Below, piece after piece: positions 53,236 to 64,000 of a stretch of DNA of 64,000 nucleotides. The DNA comes from Balanoglossus misakiensis. Its lineage: Eukaryota > Hemichordata. The notes below the pieces were generated by a model. That model saw only the letters and a program-made list of their open reading frames with translations, made no database searches and had not been told where the DNA came from. The stretch covers positions 4,464,001 to 4,528,000 of the forward strand of contig CM082598.2 in NCBI GenBank assembly GCA_040954595.2, in the 5' to 3' direction. A program made the position numbers and the translations under genes. How positions within the stretch are numbered: position 1 is the first letter of the stretch; each line of letters opens with the position of its first letter.

Positions 53236-56200
53236 ATATTAGAGGTGTTATTTTCTTGAAATTTTCACAAAAGATGCCAAAAGAATAGTATTATTAAATG
53301 ATATAGAGAAAACATCATGTCTCCGCGCTTGGTTTTTTGATAGAGCTCTTCAGATATGAAAACATTAGCATTGGGAGTGCGGGAAAAGTGCTGACTCAGC
53401 ATTTTCTACAATATTTGAAACCCCCTCTTAAACTGAAAAAAATTAGCATGGGAACACCCCGTCTTCTCTATATTTGTTTTTAACATTCATTTATAAGCAA
53501 AGTATATAAAATCAGTAAAACGACAATATTCTAAGTTTTGAATAGTCATCTACCTTAACTGATTCTATATTTCGTCCTCGTTTTCTTGTACAAGTGAAAC
53601 TAGTAATAAAACACGTTTGTAAAACGTATTCATGATCTCCTGATTGAATGCCAGCGATAAGGTCGACTTGATAAGAGATATGGTTACCCCGCTCGGCCGT
53701 TAGCAGATATCAGGTTTGCCTTGGAAGATTTTCAATAAATTAAAAAAAAGCTAGTACAGTCAGAAGACTTGCTAAGCTACAGTCATAAAGTTTTACGCTC
53801 ATCTATAATTTTAATTGATAAAACGATAGACCGTTTTCCGAACTCCACCTCTAGCCCCGCGAGATTTCGTGTGGCTAGGCTGTTTACATGAGAGGATATT
53901 CTCACGTGACAAAGGACAGACAACACATTGCCCAAGCTTTATTATTTATCTGGTTAAAACTTGCATATGCACTCATAATTAGGGTTTATAACGCTTGTGT
54001 TTAGTTCACTGCCTTCATCTGCATGGACTAATGGTAGTACAGTTTGAAACAAAAAATATGATAATTATCCCAAAAGTTGCAGCTTATGTGCCTTTAAACG
54101 GCACAAAAGTTACACATTTTATTAAACTCTACACCTATTCTGGTTTGTCACAAACTTGTTTTACTTTGTTATAGCAACCTGTTGCTACAGTAATTAGCCA
54201 ACGATATTTCGCAATGTAATTTTTTTTCACCTTATATTTGTCCTTCCATGCCAACAGAAGCCTTGGTTTGTGTATTGTAGGCCCAAAAATCCGTATTTCC
54301 GAAGTCCCAAGTGCTCATATAAATGTCAAATCTCAAGGTTGAACATGCGCGCGATGGATGCGCGCCTGCGTGAGTCCACAATGACCTTGTCGACTAGCGC
54401 CAACTGGCCCACATGGTGTTTTTTGTAAAAGATTGTAAACCAGGCTGATTCAGTTGTCCACCGTCTCTCAAGTTTGCTCATTATCTCTCGTAGGTTCGTT
54501 TGCCTTGGACGGGTTTCGGTACTGCGAGTATCAATTTTATAACCATTGTAGATTTCATGAAGTATTTGTAATCAATCTACTGTACACTATACAATTGCTG
54601 AATGAAAGACTTTACAAACAGAAAAAAAAATCAATTTTATACTGTTCGCAAATTAATTGGATCCTATGACCATAAACCATGTAGACAGTACAGTGCAGTA
54701 GGATATCATATTTGTCAATGCTACGACCACGGAGGTCCATGCTACGAAACGCGTTCACTCAACACATCATATAGTAACCGACTGTAACCCACGACAAATT
54801 GTACTGAAATTCGTTTAATTTAAACTTTTTATGACATAATTTAACTCATATACTTGGGACAAATCTAGCCTGGGCCCAGTGTGGCGGTTGGCGTGTTGAC
54901 CTGTGACGATGGCCTGACTTCGGACACACCTTTGTCAACGTGCTTGCAAGGTTGCTTCATGAATAATGTATAAGCGTTGATGATTTGCATAAATAGGCCA
55001 CGCCCTCCCTGTCTCATAACAGCAGTCACGTTGCAAGCCACGTTTTGGAGTGCGTTCGATTTTATGATACTTTCCCCGAAGCGGCGCGTATGACGTACGC
55101 AATTCATGCTATTAGGAGACGCAGAGTCAACCAAACATGGCAACGTTTATTCCTTAGTACATGTACTTGATATGCAAGATAGAATTGAAGTACAAATGTA
55201 CTGAATATGGCCGCAAAATATTTAGCGTTGGGTACGCGGAACAAAGGACGTCATTGCCGTGGCAACCGATCCACGTTCACAATATACTTGGAAGGGACGG
55301 ACAATAGAAACACACACGGGTTACTTTGTGAAAAATTCCCTGTTGCATTGCAACCTAGGTGCGGTAGCCCTAATACAGAGTTTTATTTCTGTCAGGATTT
55401 ATTACAGATACAACCATGCGTGAACGGTGGTCAGATGTAAATACAGACGAGAAATCAAATTATTACAAAAATGTAAAAATAATTAAACAAAACCCGAAGT
55501 ATATTTTCCATGCATTGATTTTTTTCAAGTATCGTCCACCTATTCAGCCTTCGTAAACAACGACCTCTTTACGTCAACCATCTTCTACTAGGCGACATAC
55601 AGACGAAGAGATAAAGATCTGGGGGTCAGTACATTATGCCACAACTTGAAGAAATATATTAAGACGAATATTATTCTCTGCTCATATCTTCTCTTTGCTT
55701 TGGGAGTACCTGAGGAAAAAAATACCTGCAAAGACCACCCTCGCCGTACGTATACCAAAATAATTCATTAATAGAGACAAAAGATGCACATCAAGTCTAA
55801 GAATCTAGCTTTATATTTTTCATGCCTTCAACGTTCAAGAGAGCGTAATTATGATTTTATAGTGACCTGCTGTTATTATCAGAATTTTTTAAAACTTAGG
55901 CCTTCATTTATACCAGATCGTATTAATCATACAAAGCGCCGGAGGCCTATGTTCTCCAGAAATTAATTATTAATTATTATTATAATAGGGGACCACTCGG
56001 GAATTGAGCGCTCGCTATAAAGTATCTGCATTTCAGTGTACCATATCACGTTAAAGGTTAACAGTTTCTGGGACATACAAGCCTTTCAGTGATATCGATT
56101 CGATTGCGTCTTATACGCGACATACGTCTTATTCGCGTGCTGGGATTCTATCTTGAATTGTATCTTCACATTTTAGTTTAGCTAAACTCAAATTGTCATC

Positions 56201-57692
56201 AAAACATGCAGCCACGTCACCGTTTCTTTAAATAGAGTGAATTAAATTTTGTTTCTGATTTCTTGTCATATCTTGCTGCTGTATATGGCTCTAACCTCCA
56301 AAAAATACCCCAAAATGTATTTAATCGAATGCGACAAGCTGGAAACAATAAGGGTAATTATAATTCTGTGTACATGTACAAAGCATGAATTGTTAGTGAG
56401 AACAATTTATGGCGATTACTAATAGATGAGTTAACATGCATTCAAGAATAAAAAATGATGGAAAAAAAGAATTAAAGAGTTCTCAACAACAAGTATATAT
56501 TCATGAGAAATATTGATAAGGAACATAACATTTTAAAGTTGATTTTTCTTTTTTCAGATGATATGTAAAAATAAATGTTATTTGTATTGAATAGACATAA
56601 CTTCAAAAAAAACTCATGTATTTCGGGTCTCGCTAGTTTAGAACCAATTAGTATTTCTTGAAATATGAGATTACAAATATTTAAGTTTTTATTTAAAATT
56701 TAATACTGACTTTAATTTGGAAATAAAAACATTTCGTTCATATTTTTCGTGGCTAATATATTTTTACCATGACTCGGTGAAATTTAAATAATTAACCTCC
56801 AGATAAATGAGCAGCTGTCTTTTCAGATGAGAAAGTTGTTCGAGTACAGTGTCCAATCTCGATATCTGGGGTGTGGGATTGAGGGGAGGGTGTTTGCAAT
56901 GGTGCGGGGTATTGAAAAACATAGCCCCACTATACTAGTAGGAGCGTCCGGTTAGCTGCCATGGGTATGAGTGGACCGGACACTCGCTGTCCTGGTAGGG
57001 CTACTGACACGCGCCTGTAAACGTTACAATTGTGTAACAAGAATTTGCGGCTTCCGAACGACAGCTCTGCGTGTGACAGGGCCGCCCGTGTTCTTTGATA
57101 TTTGACCATGGTCAATTTAAGACGGTGTAAAAACTGAGCTTTTTCTTTGCCTGATTTCTAAATACGCCTGAAATTAAACAGTTCGTGTCTTCCAGACCCT
57201 GGGTGGTCAGTATGGCGAAAACCATGCCGTTGGTCATGTGGTCTATTTCGGTGCGTTGAGTGGCCATGGCCGGGGTGACGAAAAAATGGGTCACGTTGCG
57301 CAACACCCCCCCCCCCCTCCCGGCCCCGTCATTATATTCATACCGCGGCAACATATACGCATGACCGGTCGCTACGTCACGATCGCGATCGGTTGCTATA
57401 CATGTATTAATATAAACGGTCTATAGAAGTACGCAAGGCCTACGCATTGACCTCGCCGTTATATTCCAAATATCACTACTGTTCCTCATTAATATATTAA
57501 GTCAACTGGAAATTGTAGGTGGGGTCGGTAACATTTCCCGCTGTTATTTTTTTTCCACTCAAACGAAATGGAAACTGAAATTTAAACCGCACACCCATGA
57601 TCGCGTATGAATGAAATTGGACAAAAAAAAACCTCCGGTGATTTTCTAAAACTAGTAAATGTCGACGCTATAAATGAAACGTCAGCTTGGTG

Positions 57693-57698
57693 CACGTG
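57693..57698. promoter_or_regulatory. CACGTG E-box upstream of cryptochrome
   Basis: A perfect palindromic E-box lies about 970 bp before the cryptochrome ATG. CLOCK/BMAL-type factors use such sites on clock genes, but several are expected by chance in 64 kb. Confidence 0.3.
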
Positions 57699-58664
57699 GC
57701 CTGCCAGGGAACAAAACACGAAGAATATACATATACCGCAGACGAGTTTTTAAGTGTTTTTATTTTAGCTTCCCGCATGTTGCGGTGACATGGACACGCG
57801 CGCGCCCTGACTTGAAATCAAGCGCGTTCTCAGGGACGCGGCGGACGACTGGCGCGTTCTGGTAAAAGCAAAACAACAACACCACGGCACATAAATTTCG
57901 CACAATGAGCTTTCAGAGAAATGGGGAAAAACCACGAAAAAGCAATATTCACTGCAACATATGTTTTACAATAACACAAACAGGGTGAATGATATTTGTT
58001 TAATAAAAAAGCGACATGAATTATTTGGGGGTAGGCGTGGATAAAACGTGATGGCGAGTTGAAACCTTAGAAGTATCATGTATTATGTACACTCAGTGTA
58101 TTTTCTATATCTTGTACATGTGTTCAAACAATTGCCTGGTAACGACGGCACAAAAACATTATAACACTACACATTTTGTTCATTTTGACTACATTTTATT
58201 CACATAAGCTTATATAAGAGTTACACTCGTCTTTAAGTCGATGTAACTAACACAGTCTGCTTTTTTTAAAAATCGGATATGCTCGGCTGTTGACGCCATT
58301 ACTAGTTATTTCTGGTTGAGCGACTTTTCCTGTATAAATGATGTAATCCCCGAGTGTTGTATATAGCGATGTCACAACCATGCTGTTTGCAACGTGATCT
58401 ATGTAATTAACATATGTGAATATTCATGAGGAATTAAGAACCCACGCCTCCAGCCCAGCCAATCACAACGCCGCAGCGGGGTGAAAGAGAAAATAGGTCT
58501 CGTTGCAAAACATGCTGTAGTCGCCGATCACCGCACAAACTAAAACATTCTCTGCCTCGTCTTCTGATCATAAAAGTCGTCCCACGTCCTCGTCTTGTGA
58601 GCACACCGCGATCAGAAGAGAAGGTTCCACACTCGATCGAACAAACAACGGGACAACAACGAAT

Positions 58665-61600
58665 ATGCCGAAACGGAAGAGATCGGACTCTAAGCCGTCC
58701 TGTCTGGTGCACTGGTTTCGTAAGGGGCTGAGGTTGCATGACAACCCAGCGTTGAGAGAGGGACTCCTGTCGCCCGGGATCGCCAAATGGCGATGCGTCT
58801 ATTTCCTTGACCCTTGGTTCGCTGGCCAGTCGAACAGAGGAATAAACAAGTGGCGGTAAGTAGAAAAAATATGAAATTTGTTGAGATCTGTCATAGATAA
58901 CGAAGTTAGTTTATTGCTTAATATTTATCATAAATCTATCTGTTGTCCGCATCATGATGGAGAAACACTGGAAATATTTTTTGATAAACAAAAATATTGT
59001 GAGCTATCTTCCCGCACGATTACCGAGGCTACCGTTGTATCAAGGTGGCAGATAGCGTTAGTAGGACATATGAAATAATTGTATCCGAAAATTACGTGGT
59101 ATAAGATCTGTTTTTTACACGATCACCGTGGTTTTAATAAAAACGTACTCGCGCGCGACAGGTTGTGAACGATTCCTGAAAAACAAAACGCGCGCACAAA
59201 AAACAATCACTCACAGTCACATACTCACAAGAAAACATCAAGGCGCGACCGGTCTCAACTGCTGAAACCACCGTTATAAACTAAGAAAAATATCCAGACA
59301 GCCGTACCGATCTTTTTTTTCCCTAAACGAAAGTGTCGATGTTTCTCTTTCAAGAATACTACTTGTTGATTACAAATCCAGCTATTTTCACAATGTATAT
59401 ATTGTTTAAAAAAAAGATACAGTATCCTTTTCTTTGAATACAGTTGCCTCCGAGTTCAACTTCAATTCAGTATTAAATTTGTCTTCTTGTAAACACGGGA
59501 AGTCTGAACTTGGATACAGTGTGTGGTACTATGTCATGAAACATGGTTTTGGCTTGAAGATGACAATTTTTGATGCTTTGATACATTGATTCACATGGGG
59601 TTTTTGATTGACGACAGACGTTGCCACATAATGATAAAATTTCCTCCAAGCATTTGCCGAGAAAAATATTGTGTGGATCCATATGGATACATGTTTTTCA
59701 GAAATAGGGTGGGAAAATATTTTTCTGGTGGGCTCCATAAGAGTATATATATGGTTGTATCAGTACTACCAATCAAATGTAGGGTGCAGCGATGTCTTTT
59801 ATGCTGTCGTTTCATACTGTGACTACTGTACCACATAAGTAAAAGACATCGCCGTACCCTACATCTGATTTAATCTGATTCTAGATAGAAAACACATCTC
59901 CGGTGATGTGCTTTCTAGATTTGCTGTCAGCTACGCAAGGACTGTACATTTGTTTGTTGTTTGTCTGTCTGTCTATTGTCTGTCAACACTTGACTTCTCG
60001 TAAGTCAAGTCATTCAGCTTTGATCTGTAGTAAACTGTTCGTAAGGCATGGTCAAAATCAGATTTGTTAGAAATGAAATGAAATCTGCAATATTTAAATC
60101 TGTTGTGATGTTTTTCAGGGCAATTTTTAAGTTTTAAAAAATCATCTAAATCTTATTGTTTTGAAATTTGGCAATGTAATTCCCTAGGGATATATGCTAG
60201 CCCGGTACTACAAAATTTCCCATCTATGGTCGAAAATCCCCTTACTCGTATCACCTGTAGGATGGTCAGGTATGTGTTCGTTTATTAGAACACAATTGTC
60301 CCGTAATTTTTTAAATAAAACAGCAAAAATGTATGAAAAATTAAAAAAAAACTTTGATACTCAAGTTTTTATATTGTACAGATAACAGATGTTGATAGTG
60401 TATGTATGTATGTATGTATGTATGTATACATTGCATTAGTCGAATGTATCAATTAGTGATTGCCATGGCATTCGAACAAAACAACATAATCATCAGCAGG
60501 GGGTGAAATAGACCCCCCCAGCTGAACCCTCAAGAACTGTATCTGCCAAGTAAGACACAAGTAGAAGGCAATTTCACCTGAAATGATGTGAACTCAAAAA
60601 TTTGCATAAATCTCTCTCATTAGAAGCCAGTCACTGACATTTGAGGGTGATCGAGCGACTTGCGACATTATCGTACCGGCAAGCCATTTAGTGCGTGCCT
60701 TGTTACATGCGTCATTTTTCCACGTGTCCACTGAACGATAGCCATGCACATTTGACATTACTTGGGTTATTTTAGTTTCTTTCGACTGGTGTTGCTGTGT
60801 TTTCACATTTAATACAATTGTACGTTCAATGGCTGCTTGTTCATGGACATACCACACGAAAACTTCAATCGCTGAACTTTTTGTAGATTCTATGTACGAA
60901 AATTGCGCAACTGCTTAGTTATTAGTAGTAGTCACATGATCGGGTGTGAGTTAGATAGTTGAAAATGGTCGTTTGCCCTGTTTCTGTCCAGTATTAGGTG
61001 AACAACATCCAAAAATCATTCAAGGACATTACGGCAAATAGCTGATCTGATATTATTCCACTGGCAAACAGTTTATACTTCTTCCAAATGCGTGAATAAA
61101 ACAAATTTCTAATCTTTGGAATTTTTTGACTTTGGTAGTATATATAGTAATTAACCATGACAACATTTGAAATCGAAAGATTTAAACAAAAGGACTGAAA
61201 CCCTTCTTTTTACGATTTTAACATATGAAAGGACATGACAAACAAACTATAGAGATTTAGATTATATAACTGTAAGTTTATCTTGTGTCCTAGATTCTGG
61301 TGACCTTTTTTGTTGTGTTCATGAAAACCGTCGCACACAGTCTGGTGGTCACAATCACTGTTATGTTTTTGCTGTGAAAACCCTTTGCGTTATTTTCATT
61401 TTATACTATACTATATGGCCGAAATGAAATTTGCTTCCAGTGATGACCAGAGAATGGATATCTTACGTTGAAATTTGCATATCGCGTCCAGTCACTGAAC
61501 TGTGCATTGTCTAACTCCACTTATGGGTTTTGTGTTTTAGAGAGACATGGGAATAATTATGCCCAATGAAAATTCATCTAAACCACAGGGAAATATTAAG

Positions 61601-62881
61601 GGCATTTATCATGGTACGGTAGTTCCAATCGTAAACAGTTAGAATTTCACAGGGGACACTTATTATTGTGATAAAAAGGTCAGGCTTCAATCCCCGGTTC
61701 TCTCATTAGTTTTTGTTGACATTGTATATTTATGTCCTGGAAACCTTTTGTATTCCATTGAAATCTTTATCAAGTTTATCTGTTTGTGTTCCATCACGTA
61801 TAAAGTATGTGGCCATCATGCTAGCTCTGCAAGGCATGGATGTGCGTCGTACGGGCTATGTACATAACCTGCAATTAAAACTAGTGCAAAACAGGAAATT
61901 TTCGCGAACGATAAATTTTGGCAAACTACGCAAGAGCCAAAGAAATGCGAAAAATGAAAAGTTGCGAGATAATGATGAAGTGAAATATGAGAACACAAAA
62001 TTAACTGTTGCGTAACATTTGCCACTTTTGATATCGCGAAAATTTTGTGTTGTGAAAATTTCCAGTTTTACAGTTCATAGTATTTGCATTTATGTGAAGT
62101 CTCTGCCGAAAAGAACGGGCATTTTTGGGAATGTTGTAGATCTGTAATCTTTCTAATGAAAAGGAAATCATGAAAACTTTGCATTTTGATTGATTTTGGA
62201 AATTTTCCTTAACAACTGTTCATTAGCAATTCGACAAAATAACTGACTGGTTTATAATTTTTATGGTTTAATTCCTGTAAAGAGGTTACCGCTAACTTCT
62301 TGGCCTTTGATGGAAGGCTTGTATGTCCTCTAAACGCAGGACAAAGGAAATTGGTTGTACGTCATGCGCTTACTGTATCAGAGAAAATTGGTTGGACATG
62401 AATCGCTTTTCAAAGCTCGATTTCAGCTGAAATACAGAATCAAATGACGAAGCAAGAAAAGATGAAACTATAAGTCAGTGCCAGTGGCTAATACATGATT
62501 GTAATGCTGAGGAAAGATTTCATCATCGTAAATGCATGCCTCTTTACGATTAAGTTAGACGAGGAGTTACTCTTGCAAAGCGGAAATGGCGCTCTGTTTT
62601 ACGAGATTGCAAATACACTAGGCATGTAATCGTCTTATAAGGGTAATGTCAGGAAAATGCTGCAGGTTACAAATGTAAATTGCGACTACGCATCACGTAA
62701 ATGTCAATAGCCATTTTCCACATGTGCCGCACGTAGTACGTGACGTCTTGTTAACATGTGACTAGGCCCTGATACGTAGACTTGCTCTAAAATAGCTCAG
62801 TTTTCAAGGGATGATCACTATGCCAGAGGCGTGAGTGAGAATTCGACGATGCAAGGTTCTAGTGTACACGAAAACTATGAA

Positions 62882-62917
<36 letters not shown>

Positions 62918-64000
62918 AGAGAAGGGGGGAGGGGGGCAGACTAACAGTCAAACAGAGAGGGAGGTGAAGACAATGAAACCAAAGTGAGAAAGAGGGAGTG
63001 AGGAGAGCAGGATGGGAGGTGAAGACAAAGAGGGGGAGGTGAAGTCAAAGAAGCCAAAGAGAGATGGGGGTGGGGGCATGTGCTATCACATAGTCTCATC
63101 GTTGACCTAATACAGACAAGTCTTTTATTTATCTTTGTATATGCCCTGCATCAAGAAACAAGCTTGTAATTGTACACATCAAATGAAAGCTTCAAGTTGA
63201 TTAACCTAAAACTAGTCAAATTACTGACTTAGTTATTAGTTGGAGAGTACTTACATTGAAAACTGGTGATGTTGGATTGATATTATATTAAAACAAAAGA
63301 AACCTAAATGGAATGTATGGGGGCGCCATATACTGGTGGCACTTATAAAGTTACAAAATATGATAACAATATATTTTTTTATTTTCCATTCTTAGATTCC
63401 TGTTGCAAAGTCTGGAAGACCTGGATCTGAGTCTCCGCAAGCTGAATTCCCGGTTATTTGTGATCCGTGGACAGCCCGCTGATGTCCTTCCCAGATTGTT
63501 TGGGGTGAGTTCGAATTAAGTTAGATTTCACACTTCTCTTCGCAGATGGAATTTTTGCAATATCAAAAGAGGTGACTGTTTTGGGATGATTAATTTTCAC
63601 ATTCTGTTATCTCTATTGTACATATTGTCTTTTGGGAGTATTTATTATTATGTTTTTTTGGCTCTTGTGAAGTTAGTGAAAATTTTCATTTAAACTTTAA
63701 TTCTATTATCTCTATTGTACATATTGTTCTTTTGGGAGTATTTATTATTATGTTTTTTTGGCTCTCGTGAAGTTAGTGAAAATTTTCATTTAAACTTTAA
63801 CAATACTTCTTTGTCTGTGTAAAATCCTCAGTGGTTTTATTGTTACTTTCATTATCAATAGGAATGGGAGGTTAGCCATCTGTCGTATGAGGAAGACTGT
63901 GAACCATTCGGAAGGGAACGTGATATGGCCATTAAGACTCTGGCCACTGAAGCTAGTGTCAATGTCATCATTCGACCATCGCATACTTTGTATGATCCTC
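58665..64000 (+). CDS. CRY: Animal cryptochrome (5' part, gene continues beyond window)
   Basis: Exons 58665-58855, 63396-63504 and 63862-64000 (open) join in frame. They cover the N-terminal ~146 residues of the photolyase-homology alpha/beta domain. Recognised stretches are [81 protein letters not shown] and RPSHTLYDP. The [12 protein letters not shown] and EPFGRERD stretches fit vertebrate-type CRY1/2 better than (6-4) photolyase, but the FAD domain and C-tail that would settle it lie outside. A short basic lead ([10 protein letters not shown]) precedes the domain and could aid nuclear entry. Type-II animal CRYs repress CLOCK/BMAL transcription; some relatives are light sensors. Confidence 0.93.
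59772..59882. mobile_element. Hairpin element related to 15717-15800
   Basis: The arm caatcaaatgtagggtgcag...cgatgtctttta is mirrored by taaaagacatcgccgtaccc...tacatctgatttaa. Confidence 0.7.
61883..62075. mobile_element. Foldback MITE, family B
   Basis: It starts agtgcaaaacaggaaatttt and ends gtgaaaatttccagttttac, with a cgcgaacgataaatttt interior. Confidence 0.8.
62883..63075 (+). repeat. GA/G-rich purine tract
   Basis: A (GA)n run of about 12 units is followed by G-rich imperfect ggaggtgaagacaaag repeats. Confidence 0.9.
63602..63801. repeat. ~100-bp tandem duplication in cryptochrome intron 2
   Basis: Two units share tctattgtacatattgt, tttgggagtatttattatta and gttagtgaaaattttcattt. They lie within a degenerate family B-like sequence. 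Confidence 0.85.

Larger units (their letters stand above)
49006..58664. other. Gene-poor region between transaldolase and cryptochrome
   Basis: The two genes diverge from this region, so it should hold both promoters. It contains an inverted repeat (50098-50222), a long compound microsatellite (50575-50878), transposons (52318-53235) and AT-rich unique DNA. ORFs at 51886-52209 and 54865-55143 resemble no known family and have no supporting exon structure. A CACGTG E-box at 57693-57698 is about 970 bp before the cryptochrome ATG. Confidence 0.6.
58856..63395 (+). other. Cryptochrome intron 1, 4.5 kb
   Basis: It holds a hairpin element (59772-59882), a family B MITE (61883-62075) and a GA/GGGA purine tract (62883-63075). 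No coding sequence is recognised. Confidence 0.75.

Noticed and set aside
54865-55143. 92-codon minus-strand ORF
   Set aside because: No recognised family and no gene context; likely chance.

Overview
The window is nuclear DNA of an invertebrate deuterostome, most probably a cephalochordate (amphioxus). The basis is five intron-rich or long-ORF protein genes with vertebrate-like relatives, AT-rich introns with GT/AG borders, and a very high load of short foldback transposons. No bacterial operons, rRNA, tRNA or CRISPR array were seen. The species call is inference; the gene calls rest on reading the exons and checking that every splice phase joins in frame.

Layout. (1) 1-10370, + strand: two tandem copies of a gene joining a death effector domain (DED), a repeat linker and a GT-B/GT4-type glycosyltransferase. 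Copy 1 enters from the left edge and ends at 3288; copy 2 (6413-9603) is complete, with four exons and 596 codons. They lie in a ~6.3 kb tandem duplication that also copied a transposon just behind the stop codon. (2) 10583-18300, - strand: L-lactate dehydrogenase with two alternative last exons. (3) 20723-26600, - strand: a 1545-residue single-exon ORF with two degenerate ubiquitin-specific-protease (USP) folds. Both lack the catalytic cysteine, and they flank a long linker with a repeated ANQQLAAL helix motif. (4) 27838-36556, - strand: a 14-exon CIZ1-like nuclear protein with a Q-rich N-terminus, five U1/matrin-type zinc fingers and an acidic stretch. (5) 37929-49005, - strand: transaldolase, nine coding exons. 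(6) 49006-58664: ~9.7 kb gene-poor DNA with microsatellites and transposons. (7) 58665 to the right edge, + strand: the first three exons of an animal cryptochrome.

At least five families of short inverted-repeat elements (MITEs) are scattered through introns and intergenic DNA, most bounded by TTAA. The commonest (~360 bp, about 11 full or partial copies) is almost wholly palindromic. Two pairs of elements from different families abut and share one TTAA.

The genes form no single pathway. LDH and transaldolase are central-carbon enzymes, CIZ1-like and the pseudo-USP are likely nuclear or regulatory, and cryptochrome is a light/clock protein. The strongest candidate for an undescribed system is the DED-glycosyltransferase pair, which suggests an apoptosis- or immunity-type adaptor fused to a sugar-transferring effector. 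LDH, transaldolase and cryptochrome relatives all lie on human 11p, so their linkage here may be ancestral.
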